Below, piece by piece: positions 6,541 through 13,963 of a stretch of DNA of 37,858 bases (position 1 is the stretch's first letter; each line of letters opens with the position of its first letter). Source of the stretch: an uncultured Collinsella sp. (GTDB lineage Bacteria > Actinomycetota > Coriobacteriia > Coriobacteriales > Coriobacteriaceae); NCBI GenBank assembly GCA_902462065.1, contig CABQAK010000019.1, forward strand, positions 1 through 37,858. The letters are read 5' to 3'. The notes under the pieces were generated by a model. That model ran no database searches, had not been told where the DNA came from, and worked only from the letters and a program-made list of their open reading frames with translations. A program made the translations under genes and the position numbers.

Positions 6541-7248
6541 ATGGCTAAGCATGGTAAGAGCTATAACGCCGCTGCCGAGAAGATCGACCGCGCCACGCTC
6601 TACACCCCCCTTCAGGCTGCCAAGCTCATCAAGGAGCTCGACACCGCCAAGTTCGACGAGACCGTCGAGGCCCACTTCCGTCTGGGCATCGATACTCGTA
6701 AGGCTGACCAGAACATCCGTGGTTCCATCTCCCTGCCTCACGGCACCGGCAAGACCGTTCGTGTTGCCGTCTTCGCCGAGGGCGAGAAGGCCCGCGAGGC
6801 TGAGGCTGCCGGCGCCGACATCATCGGTTCCGACGAGCTCGTCGCCCAGATTCAGAAGGGCGAGATCAACTTCGACGCCGCTATCGCTACGCCGAACATG
6901 ATGGCCAAGGTTGGCCGCATCGGTAAGATCCTTGGTCCCCGTGGCCTCATGCCGAACCCCAAGCTCGGCACCGTGACCATGGACGTCGCCAAGATGGTCT
7001 CCGAGCTCAAGGCTGGCCGCGTTGAGTACCGCGCCGACCGCTACGGCATCTGCCACGTGCCCCTGGGCAAGAAGTCCTTCTCTGAGCAGCAGCTCGTCGA
7101 GAACTACGCTGCCCTGTACACCGAGATCCTGCGCGTCAAGCCCTCTTCTGCTAAGGGCAAGTACGTCCAGTCCATCTCCGTGTCTTCCACCATGGGCCCT
7201 GGCGTCAAGGTCGATCCCGCTGTCCAGCGTGACTTCCTGGCTGAGTAA
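6541..7248 (+). CDS. rplA: 50S ribosomal protein L1
   Basis: 235 aa, the normal length. It is a component of the mobile L1 stalk at the ribosomal E site. It runs from MAKHGKSYNAAAEKIDRATLYTP through the conserved GTGKTVRVAVFAEG and the signature PNMMAKVGRIGKILGPRGLMPNPKLGTV, to the C-terminal VKVDPA. The ATG at 6541 is preferred over the ATG at 6535 because AGGAGG at 6527-6532 gives eight bases of spacing rather than two. Downstream there is a terminator and then an unrelated - strand gene. The rplJ-rplL pair that often follows rplA is not here. Confidence 0.97.
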   Translation: MAKHGKSYNAAAEKIDRATLYTPLQAAKLIKELDTAKFDETVEAHFRLGIDTRKADQNIRGSISLPHGTGKTVRVAVFAEGEKAREAEAAGADIIGSDELVAQIQKGEINFDAAIATPNMMAKVGRIGKILGPRGLMPNPKLGTVTMDVAKMVSELKAGRVEYRADRYGICHVPLGKKSFSEQQLVENYAALYTEILRVKPSSAKGKYVQSISVSSTMGPGVKVDPAVQRDFLAE

Positions 7249-7285
7249 CTGCTAGTTACTGCCTGAGCAAAGCAAGCATTGCTAA

Positions 7286-7322
7286 AGAAACCCGGTTCTG
7301 CCTTGTGCAGGACCGGGTTTCT
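7286..7322. terminator. Bidirectional terminator between rplA and the metallophosphoesterase gene
   Basis: A 16-base arm starting AGAAACCCGGTTCTGC (7286-7301) pairs with 7307-7322 (GCAGGACCGGGTTTCT) with one wobble. A T-rich tail follows on the + strand. It can serve rplA and the convergent gene. Confidence 0.85.
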
Positions 7323-7338
7323 TGCTTTCTCGGGGCAA

Positions 7339-7375
7339 AACCAACACGAAGGGGACAGGCGCCTTTGTTGTGGTT
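7339..7375. repeat. Hairpin repeat with GGGGACAGGCG loop (copy 1)
   Basis: AACCAACACGAAGG and CCTTTGTTGTGGTT form an imperfect stem around a GGACAGGCG loop. The right arm reaches the stop codon of the metallophosphoesterase gene. Related hairpins at 10052-10091, 13075-13114 and 13130-13170 carry the inverse loop CTGTCCC. Confidence 0.6.
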
Positions 7376-8084
7376 ACCAGGGTGTTCTGGCGGTTGAGGA
7401 CTCGATGGCATCGTGGCGTTTGAGCTCGCGGCGCATGGTTTGCGAATTGAGCCAGGCTGCCTGCCAGCCACGGATGGGGTAGCGCGTCTGGTCGAGCTCA
7501 AACTGCGTATAGCCGCAGGCGTTGATAATCGTCGTTCCACACACATGCTGCCGCTCGCGCTGAAAATCGTAACCGTAGCTTTGGTGTACATGCCCATGCA
7601 CCATGTAGTCGGCCCCCCAGGACTCAAGCGCCGTGTTAAAGCACTCAAACCCTCGATGCGGCAGATCGTCCAGATCACCCATACCGGCCGCGGGTGCATG
7701 GGTAAGCAGAATGTCGCACCCGCCGACCATCCTAACCTTACGCGACAGCTTACGCATGCGCTTGGACATCTCGCGTTCGGTGTACATGTTGGCGCCGTCG
7801 CGATAACGCATGGACCCGCCAAGGCCCGCAATGCGAATCCCTCGGTATGTGTACACGCTGTCTTCCACGCAGATACATCCACCCGGTGCATGACGTGCGT
7901 AGCGGTCATCGTGATTGCCGCGTACGTAGATGAGCGGTTTGTTGATGACTGTGACCAAAAACTCAAGATAGTCCGGGTCCAGATCGCCGGCGGACAAAAT
8001 CAGGTCGACACCCTCAAAGCGTTCCTTGCGAAAGCACTCCCAAAGGCATCGTTCTTCGGTATCGGCTATGGCAAGGATCTTCAT
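7374..8084 (-). CDS. Metallophosphoesterase, YfcE/MPP-like family
   Basis: 236 aa. A calcineurin-like phosphoesterase with a two-metal active site, probably cytosolic as it has no signal peptide. Motifs in order: AIADTEE (Asp near residue 7), SAGDLD (about 31-36), VRGNHDDR (about 54-61), DILLTHAP and VHGHVHQSYG. All five metal-binding blocks are present. The substrate cannot be told from sequence; family members act on phosphodiesters, phosphoproteins or nucleotides. Its start overlaps the stop of the upstream Bmp-like gene by four bases (8081-8084), so it is translationally coupled to that gene and the two probably act together. Confidence 0.8.
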   Translation of the reverse strand: MKILAIADTEERCLWECFRKERFEGVDLILSAGDLDPDYLEFLVTVINKPLIYVRGNHDDRYARHAPGGCICVEDSVYTYRGIRIAGLGGSMRYRDGANMYTEREMSKRMRKLSRKVRMVGGCDILLTHAPAAGMGDLDDLPHRGFECFNTALESWGADYMVHGHVHQSYGYDFQRERQHVCGTTIINACGYTQFELDQTRYPIRGWQAAWLNSQTMRRELKRHDAIESSTARTPW

Positions 8085-9997
8085 AGGGCGGTAACTCCCG
8101 GCTCATCGTCGAGCTGCGGAATGGTGCCCACCACGTTGTCCGCCAGCCAATTCATCTCGACAATCTGCGTGCTCGGCAACGGAGGGAAGCCTTCGATCTG
8201 TACCACGCCGTTCTGGCTGTGGAGCTCGCCGCCAAAGGGGTTGATGGAGCCCTCGACAATGCCGTTGCGGAGCAACTGCACGAGTTTGCGCGTCTGGTAG
8301 GGTAGGCCCGGGGCGTAGCGGATGTCGATAACGCCGGAGCTCATGCCGTACCAGTAGTTGACGGCGCGCACTTGGTTGTCGTCGCTGGTCTCGTCCCACG
8401 TGCCGTGCAGAAGGCTGCGAACGATGAGCTCGTAGTAACGGCCCCAGTTCCATACGGGCATGGCGATGCCGGTGACTTTGCCGTCGACCAAGCGGTGAAG
8501 CCCGTAGGCCGTTGGGTCTTCGAGCGACTTTGACATGTCGACGCCGGTCATGACGCTCACGCCTTCGCGGCACATGGCCTCGGCGAGACCTCCAGCGGGC
8601 ACATCACCCCAGGTCAGGATAATTTGCGCACGGGGGTCGAGCAGCGAGGCGCCAATCGCAAAGGCGTTGATCTCGCTGAGTGCGCCCGAGGCGAAGACCG
8701 ACGCGTGGTAACCGATGCGGTGGTTGTCCGCCATGCTGGCGGCAAGGGCGCCCAGGAGAAACTTGGCCTCGTACATCTTGCCAAAGTACGAACGGACGCT
8801 TTGGTGGGGAAGGCCGATAGAGCAGTTGAGGAACTGAACCCGGGGATACTCAACGGCAGCCCTGAGCGTGTATTCCATCAGGCGGTGCGAGGTCGAGAAG
8901 ATGACGTTTGCTCCATGTTTGACAGCCGTTTCCACGGCGGCGTAGAACACATCCGGATTGTGACAGTCCTCGAACACCTCGGTGCGCACGATACCGCCAA
9001 AGTGCTCATCGAGATACTGACGCCCTTGGTCGTGCAGGCTGTCCCAGCTCGACGTCGCACAGGGGAACTCATGGATAAAGGCGATGCGCAGGGGGTTGGC
9101 CGCCGAGTAGACGGTCTTGCCCATAAAGAAGTTGAGCATACCGGAGGTGGACTTGGCGGGCGCCTCTTCCTCATCGACGCTCGGTGCCTCGACAAGATCG
9201 ACCTTCTCTTCGTCGCTTTTGCCGGCAATGACCAGCTCGCGCCAAATCTTGCACAGGCGGTTTACGACGATATCTGTCGGCGTATCCAGCAGGCGGTCCT
9301 GGTTGTACACATTGAGATAGACGAGCATGGCGTCGGCGGGCGTAATGTCCAGGTGGTCACCGCCCGCGCGAAGGTAGGCGCGCTTAAAGAGCAGGAAGGT
9401 GTGGCGCAGATAGTCGACCTTTTTCTGCGGCCATTTTTCGATAAGGTTCTGACCGAGCATCTTGGCGAGCGTCTCGTAGCTGCCTTCGCGCGAGAACTCG
9501 ATCTCGTATAGGGGGCAGACGCGCCAAAACGCGCAGAACTCGCCGTACAGGCGGCTTTCGACGGAATCCCATTTGCCGGGGTAGAGACGGGCGACCTTAG
9601 CCGAAACCGTCGGGGCGTCCAGGAATTTGAGGACACTGACGCGCTTGTTGCCCTCTTGGACGTAAAACCGATGCATGAACTCGGTGACGATGATGGGGTC
9701 GCGATAGCCCTCGGTTACCTGGATGTCGTAGAGGTTGGACCACTTGCGGGCGAACTCGGTGCTAAATGGCAGCAGGGGCATAAAGTTACACGAAAAGGCA
9801 GACTGACGGCCTTTGGTGACCGTGCCGACGACCATTTCGAGCGGAATGTCCCTCAGGCCGACGCTCTCTCGCTGGCCCAAGGGGAGCTGGGCAACCAAGC
9901 TATCGAGGTCCGTAAGGTACGGATGCTCGCTTTGACTAATGGCGCGTCGACGTCCTTGCTCGCCGCGCTTGCGTGCTTGACGATAGGCCTCTTCCAT
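8081..9997 (-). CDS. Cytoplasmic fusion of a ParB-like domain and a Bmp-type ligand-binding domain
   Basis: 638 aa. Residues 45-130 resemble a ParB/sulfiredoxin-type domain: GRQSAFSCNFMPLLPFSTEF..., then RDPIIVTEFMHRFYVQEGNKRVSVLKFL. A roughly 170-residue helical linker follows (to about 300). Residues 300-610 look like a Bmp/PnrA-type binding protein fold, as in ABC binding lipoproteins: LRIAFIHEF, then DQGRQYLDEHFGGIVRTEVFED, LNCSIGLPHQSVRSYFGKMYEA, KFLLGALAASMADNHRIGYHAS and DPTAYGLHRLVDGKVTGIAMPVWNWG. There is no signal peptide or lipobox: the N-terminus is charged (MEEAYRQARKRGEQGRRR). It therefore probably senses a ligand (nucleoside-like in Bmp families) inside the cell. GGGAG precedes the ATG at 9997. 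It is coupled to the downstream phosphoesterase. The function is unknown. Confidence 0.7.
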   Translation of the reverse strand: MEEAYRQARKRGEQGRRRAISQSEHPYLTDLDSLVAQLPLGQRESVGLRDIPLEMVVGTVTKGRQSAFSCNFMPLLPFSTEFARKWSNLYDIQVTEGYRDPIIVTEFMHRFYVQEGNKRVSVLKFLDAPTVSAKVARLYPGKWDSVESRLYGEFCAFWRVCPLYEIEFSREGSYETLAKMLGQNLIEKWPQKKVDYLRHTFLLFKRAYLRAGGDHLDITPADAMLVYLNVYNQDRLLDTPTDIVVNRLCKIWRELVIAGKSDEEKVDLVEAPSVDEEEAPAKSTSGMLNFFMGKTVYSAANPLRIAFIHEFPCATSSWDSLHDQGRQYLDEHFGGIVRTEVFEDCHNPDVFYAAVETAVKHGANVIFSTSHRLMEYTLRAAVEYPRVQFLNCSIGLPHQSVRSYFGKMYEAKFLLGALAASMADNHRIGYHASVFASGALSEINAFAIGASLLDPRAQIILTWGDVPAGGLAEAMCREGVSVMTGVDMSKSLEDPTAYGLHRLVDGKVTGIAMPVWNWGRYYELIVRSLLHGTWDETSDDNQVRAVNYWYGMSSGVIDIRYAPGLPYQTRKLVQLLRNGIVEGSINPFGGELHSQNGVVQIEGFPPLPSTQIVEMNWLADNVVGTIPQLDDEPGVTAL

Positions 9998-10051
9998 AGT
10001 TTTGCTCCCTTAGTCGTTTAAACAACTATATGAACCATGGTACCACGAATG

Positions 10052-10091
10052 AAAACCACTACAAAGATGCCTGTCCCCTTTGCGGTGGTTT
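10052..10091. repeat. Hairpin repeat with CCTGTCCC loop (copy 2), at the end of mscS
   Basis: AAACCACTACAAAG pairs with CTTTGCGGTGGTTT (10078-10091, two mismatches) around a GATGCCTGTCC loop. It may terminate mscS on the - strand. It is the same family as 7339-7375 in the opposite orientation. Confidence 0.6.
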
Positions 10092-10857
10092 AGGCGATGA
10101 TGGGGGCGATGGCGCGGATGCAGGCGTCGGCTGCCGTGAAAGTAGTGCTGTCGTCGCTGACGATAAAGATGATCTTTCCTTTGATGCCAAAGTCGCCGAT
10201 TTCGCTAAAGAGTACGTAGGGCTCCTTGTCAAAGCCCGAGATGGGAAGCACGGCGGCCTTGGTGGCGCTGGTCAGCTCGTCTGCCAGCACGTCAAGGGAA
10301 GCCCACTTGGACGTGTCCTTTACGGCAACGGGCACGGCCACGCGCCCAAAGGGCATCAAATGCACGAGCGTGTTCTTGGAGATGTTGGAATTGGGCACAA
10401 TGATGGTCTGTCCACAGGCATCCTCAATCGTTGTATGGCGCCAAGTGATGTCTTGGACAACGCCGGATACGCCGCCGACCTCGATATTGTCGCCGGGTTT
10501 GATGATGCCCATAAAGGTCACCTGCATGCCGCCGATAAGGTTTGATAACGTGTCCTGAAAGCCGAGCGAGATGGCGATGCCGCCGACGCCAAGAGCGGCG
10601 ACGAGCGCGTTTGCGTTAATGCCAAAACAGTTGTCGAGGATAAAGCTGCCGCCAATCATCCAGATGACGGCGCGCGCGATGTTGATGAAGATACTCGATG
10701 CCGGAAGCGGGTTATCGTCTCGGTTAAGTAGATGATGCAGGGTCTTGGATGCGACCTTGGCAGCGACGGCGGTGCCTATCGCTAAAATGACGGCCCAGAT
10801 GATGTTGTGGACCCACCGTTGCTCAAAGAAATGAAGAATCGGCTCAAACAATTCCAT
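10090..10857 (-). CDS. Small-conductance mechanosensitive channel, MscS family
   Basis: 255 aa, compact MscS size. It opens under membrane tension to release osmolytes on hypo-osmotic shock. Three N-terminal membrane helices are visible: about 17-38 (NIIWAVILAIGTAVAAKVA), about 58-77 (IARAVIWMIGGSFIL) and the pore helix about 83-112 (NALVAALGVGGIAISLGFQDTLSNLIGG), with the Gly/Ala packing typical of the family. The beta domain follows (GMQVTFMGIIKPGDNIEVGGVSGVVQDITWRHTTI, then IIVPNSNISKNTLVH), then a C-terminal alpha/beta domain. AGGAGG lies 11 bases before the ATG. Neighbours on the same strand are separated by hairpins, so it is probably monocistronic. Confidence 0.92.
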   Translation of the reverse strand: MELFEPILHFFEQRWVHNIIWAVILAIGTAVAAKVASKTLHHLLNRDDNPLPASSIFINIARAVIWMIGGSFILDNCFGINANALVAALGVGGIAISLGFQDTLSNLIGGMQVTFMGIIKPGDNIEVGGVSGVVQDITWRHTTIEDACGQTIIVPNSNISKNTLVHLMPFGRVAVPVAVKDTSKWASLDVLADELTSATKAAVLPISGFDKEPYVLFSEIGDFGIKGKIIFIVSDDSTTFTAADACIRAIAPIIA

Positions 10858-10900
10858 GTAGGGAAAACCTCCTAATGATCATTCAACCATGATACCCACC

Positions 10901-10932
10901 AAAAAGCCCGTCCGATCACATCGAACGGGCTT
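10901..10932 (-). terminator. Terminator of the 5'-nucleotidase gene
   Basis: AAGCCCGT...ACGGGCTT (10904-10911 and 10925-10932), with an inner CGA/TCG pair, forms a stem. The AAAAA at 10901-10905 becomes a U-run on the - strand, so it serves the gene at 10986-13010. Confidence 0.85.
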
Positions 10933-10985
10933 CTGTGCTCGATATAAGGTTTGCACGGCGGGGCTGTAAGGCCCGGCGGTGTAGC

Positions 10986-13010
10986 TTAGCGTCGACGCTT
11001 CCAGATAATGCCGAGCGTGATGACGATGATGCCGCCGATAAGGCACGCGCCAACTACTGCCAGCGTGCGGTCTCCCGTTGCGGCGAGCTTGCTGGTGGAC
11101 TTCTTGGTGATGACCTTCGTGGTCGCTGTGTCCGTCTTAGGCGAGGGCTTAGGCGTCGGGGCCGGTGTGGGCGTGGGGTCCACGGCAGCGGAGCCAAAGC
11201 TGATGGTGCCCGCGAGCGAGGCCATCTTGCTCTCCCAGCTGTTCTGCCCGATCAGCGCCCTTAGCGCTGCCTCGCAGGTACCCCACTCGGTGTGCTTGGT
11301 GGCGTTTGCGAAGGTGGGGAAGTCGGTCGTGTTGGTGATGATGTAGTTGTTGGTGGCGACGGTATAGGTCTTGGTGGGATCGAGCGTGCTGCCGTCTTTG
11401 GTGAGTGTGGCACTCACAATGCGCTTGCCTTCGGGCTGCGTCCAATCGATTGTCACATTGATTCCGCCGAAGGAAAGGACGCTGCCGGAATCGTCGCGCC
11501 ACTTGTACTTGTCTTGCGCCTCCTGCTCGGTGTGACCGGCCGCCACATAAGCCTGCTGAAGCTCGTAGCTGTCGTTGCAATCGTCGCTGATTTGTAGCGA
11601 GTGCTCGAGCGCTGTGAGGAAGTCCGCGCCGGTCATGGTCCAGGTCTCCACGGTGTTGCCGTAGGGCGAGATGGCGATGACGTTGCCGGCGGTCACGTTG
11701 CCCGCCGCGATGCCGCCGCGGATGCCGCCAGCGTTTTCGATAGCGAGGTCCGCGCCCGTCAGGGCAAGATAGGAGCCGCAAATCACGTGGCCGATGGTCT
11801 GGGCCTTGGTGGTATCGCCCTCCTTGCTGGGGCGGAAATCGGTGGTGCGCACCATTTCCCAACCATGCGTGCCTGCGGCGTCCTCGCCGTAGAAATAGTT
11901 GGTGGTGGATGTGCCGAGCACCTTGTTCGATTCGTTTTCAAAGGCCTCGTCGAGCGGCTTGATCTTGTTGCGGACGGCTTCAAGGCGGCTTTGGTAGTCG
12001 GAGCCCTTGTCGGGGTCTGCCAAAAGGTCGTTGACGTTCTTGGCGGTGTAGAGCTTCTCGTCACTGCCGTCTGCAGGGACCGTGACCGTGTCATCGTCGG
12101 TCGTCTCGGTGCCATTCGTGTCGTACTTGTACGGAATGGAAAGCAGCCCCACCTCGGCAAAGGCGCTGCCTGCCTCGACAACGTGGATCGTCTTGCCGTC
12201 GGCTCCCGTCACCTTCTCGTTAAGGTTGATGTGCTCGTGACCTGCGATAAGGGCATCGACGCCACGGAGCCGCGTGGCAAAGGTCTTGGCGTCGAGCGTA
12301 TGCGCGATACAGACGACAACGTTGCAGCCCTCCTTGCGCAGCTGCTCCGCCTCGGCATTGATGGCGTTCGCGGCACTCGAGAACGACGTACCCGCGACCA
12401 GGTCCGCGCGCAGCGAGGATCCCAGCGACTCATCCATGGCACCCACGACGCCGACCTTTATCTGGTAGGCGAACGTTGAGTGACCTTCACTGTCCTCCCA
12501 GGTGCGGTCAAGCGTCTTGGTGATGCTCGAGCTCCATACGCCGCTCGTAGACTTCGCGTTCGCGCAGAGCATGGCGAAGGGCGTGCCGGTGGTGCTGTAG
12601 CCGGTCATGGTGCGGAGTTTGTCTGCGCCGTAGCTCCAGTCGTGGTTGCCTGGCGTGGTCGCGTCGTAGCCGTCGGCGTAGAAGGTGTCCATGAGCTCGG
12701 CGATGCTCTTGCCCTCGCTCATGGTGGCGAAGGACTGTCCGTGGAAGGTGTCGCCCGCATCGAGCAAAAGATCGGGGGCGCTGTTTTGGGCGCTATAGAG
12801 AACCGCCAGTCCATCAAAGCCCACAGTGCCGGTACCCTTGCTTGCGTTGTAGCTGTACTTGTAGCTGCCGTGGATGTCGTTGGTGTGCATGACGGCCACG
12901 GAGCCGTCAATAGCGGTGGGCAGGTTCCCCGCGAAAGCGAGGCTTGGGATGCCTGCGAGCGCGCCGACAAACAACGCGGCGGCTAACGCAAGGCGGGGGA
13001 GTCTTTTCAT
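10986..13010 (-). CDS. Cell-wall-anchored 5'-nucleotidase / 2',3'-cyclic phosphodiesterase
   Basis: 674 aa, exported. A signal peptide (MKRLPRLALAAALFVGALAG, ending AFA) runs to about residue 27. The catalytic metallophosphatase domain follows with MHTNDIHGSY (41-50), GNHDWSYG, CIAHTLD and IAGHEHINLNE. The 5_nucleotid_C domain covers about 360-600 (GGIRGGI, SPYGNTVETWTMTGADFL, YTVATNNYI). A Pro/Thr/Lys-rich spacer then leads to a sortase-type end: KLAATGD, a hydrophobic helix and KRRR. The sorting motif is LAATG rather than LPxTG. The enzyme would release nucleosides from extracellular nucleotides. AAGGAA precedes the ATG, and the gene ends in its own terminator. Nucleotide preference cannot be told. 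Confidence 0.88.
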   Translation of the reverse strand: MKRLPRLALAAALFVGALAGIPSLAFAGNLPTAIDGSVAVMHTNDIHGSYKYSYNASKGTGTVGFDGLAVLYSAQNSAPDLLLDAGDTFHGQSFATMSEGKSIAELMDTFYADGYDATTPGNHDWSYGADKLRTMTGYSTTGTPFAMLCANAKSTSGVWSSSITKTLDRTWEDSEGHSTFAYQIKVGVVGAMDESLGSSLRADLVAGTSFSSAANAINAEAEQLRKEGCNVVVCIAHTLDAKTFATRLRGVDALIAGHEHINLNEKVTGADGKTIHVVEAGSAFAEVGLLSIPYKYDTNGTETTDDDTVTVPADGSDEKLYTAKNVNDLLADPDKGSDYQSRLEAVRNKIKPLDEAFENESNKVLGTSTTNYFYGEDAAGTHGWEMVRTTDFRPSKEGDTTKAQTIGHVICGSYLALTGADLAIENAGGIRGGIAAGNVTAGNVIAISPYGNTVETWTMTGADFLTALEHSLQISDDCNDSYELQQAYVAAGHTEQEAQDKYKWRDDSGSVLSFGGINVTIDWTQPEGKRIVSATLTKDGSTLDPTKTYTVATNNYIITNTTDFPTFANATKHTEWGTCEAALRALIGQNSWESKMASLAGTISFGSAAVDPTPTPAPTPKPSPKTDTATTKVITKKSTSKLAATGDRTLAVVGACLIGGIIVITLGIIWKRRR

Positions 13011-13074
13011 GGCAGTTTCCTTAGTCCTTAGCCAGAATGTCTGGTTGAATATCGGATTATCAGCATAATATGCG

Positions 13075-13114
13075 AAAACCGCCGCAAGGGCGTCTGTCCC
13101 TTTGCGGCGGTTTT
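13075..13114. repeat. Hairpin with CTGTCCC loop (copy 3), upstream of the nucleotidase
   Basis: AAAACCGCCGCAAGGG pairs with CCCTTTGCGGCGGTTTT with one bulged T, with loop CGTCTGT. The AAAA and TTTT ends make it terminator-like in both directions. It lies between the nucleotidase start and the ABC ATPase end. Confidence 0.65.
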
Positions 13115-13129
13115 GACGTTTGCGCAGAT

Positions 13130-13170
13130 AAAACCTACCAAAATAAACCTGTCCCTTTTTGGCAGGTTTT
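13130..13170 (-). repeat. Hairpin with CCTGTCCC loop (copy 4), likely ABC operon terminator
   Basis: AAAACCTACCAAAA (13130-13143) pairs with TTTTTGGCAGGTTTT (13156-13170) with one mismatch. On the - strand it directly follows the ATPase gene and ends in a U-run, so it probably terminates the ABC importer operon. Confidence 0.65.
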
Positions 13171-13963
13171 AGCTCAGCAGCATGCGGTCGTTGGCGAGCT
13201 CGCCGCCCGAAACCTCCTCGAACTTCTGCAGCAGGTCGGCTACGGTGAGCGACTTCTTCTCATCGCCCGCCACGTCGTAGATCACATGGCCCTCGTGCAT
13301 CATAATCAGACGGTTGCCCAGACGGATGGCGTCGTTCATGTTGTGCGTGACCATGAGCGTGGTCAGGTGGTTCTCGTCGACAATCTCCTCGGTCAGGTTG
13401 AGCACCTTAGAGGCCGTCTTGGGGTCGAGGGCCGCGGTGTGCTCGTCGAGCAGCAGCAGGCGCGGCCTGGTGAGCGTGGCCATCAGCAGGGTGAGTGCCT
13501 GGCGCTGGCCGCCCGAGAGCAGGCCGACCTTGGCGTTGAGACGCGTGTCCAGACCAAGGTCCAGGCGCTTGAGCAGCTCAACGTACTCATCTTTCTCGGC
13601 CTTGGTGACGCCCCACGAAAGGCCGCGACGCTGGCCGCGACGCTTGGCGAGGGCCAGGTTCTCGGCGATCTGCATGTCGGCAGCGGTACCGCGCATGGGG
13701 TCCTGAAACACGCGGCCCAGGTACTTGGCGCGCTGCGACTCGCTCAGGCGCGAGATGTCGGTGCCGTCGAGCTCAATAACGCCCGAATCGAGCGGGTACA
13801 CGCCGGCGATCATGTTGAGCAGCGTGGACTTGCCGGCGCCGTTGCCGCCGATCACGGTTACAAAGTCGCCGTCATTCAGGGTGAGGTCGACGCCGGTGAG
13901 CGCGCGCTTCTCGGTGACGGTGCCCTTGTTAAAGGTCTTCTTGACGTGCGAGAGCTTAAGCAT
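13169..13963 (-). CDS. ABC importer ATP-binding protein (TrpXYZ-like system)
   Basis: 264 aa from the ATG at 13963. It is the cytosolic ATPase driving the adjacent permease. Motifs: Walker A GGNGAGKST, Q-loop RVFQDPMRGT, signature LSGGQRQAL, Walker B RLLLLDEHTAALDP and switch His in MVTHNMNDAI. All are intact. The ATG at 13972 is three codons upstream, but the AAGGGGG there abuts it directly and sits nine bases from 13963, so 13963 is preferred. The start overlaps the permease stop (13956), so expression is coupled. Related ATPases serve ABC_sub_bind-type importers of aromatic amino acids or other small molecules. The substrate here is unknown. Confidence 0.88.
   Translation of the reverse strand: MLKLSHVKKTFNKGTVTEKRALTGVDLTLNDGDFVTVIGGNGAGKSTLLNMIAGVYPLDSGVIELDGTDISRLSESQRAKYLGRVFQDPMRGTAADMQIAENLALAKRRGQRRGLSWGVTKAEKDEYVELLKRLDLGLDTRLNAKVGLLSGGQRQALTLLMATLTRPRLLLLDEHTAALDPKTASKVLNLTEEIVDENHLTTLMVTHNMNDAIRLGNRLIMMHEGHVIYDVAGDEKKSLTVADLLQKFEEVSGGELANDRMLLS

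Noticed and set aside
5605..7056. 483-codon open frame opposite nusG, rplK and rplA
   Set aside because: It runs across three real genes and their gaps on the other strand. Shadow of codon bias.
11601..12479. 292-codon + strand open frame inside the nucleotidase gene
   Set aside because: It is antisense to the 5'-nucleotidase, with no start signal and no motif.
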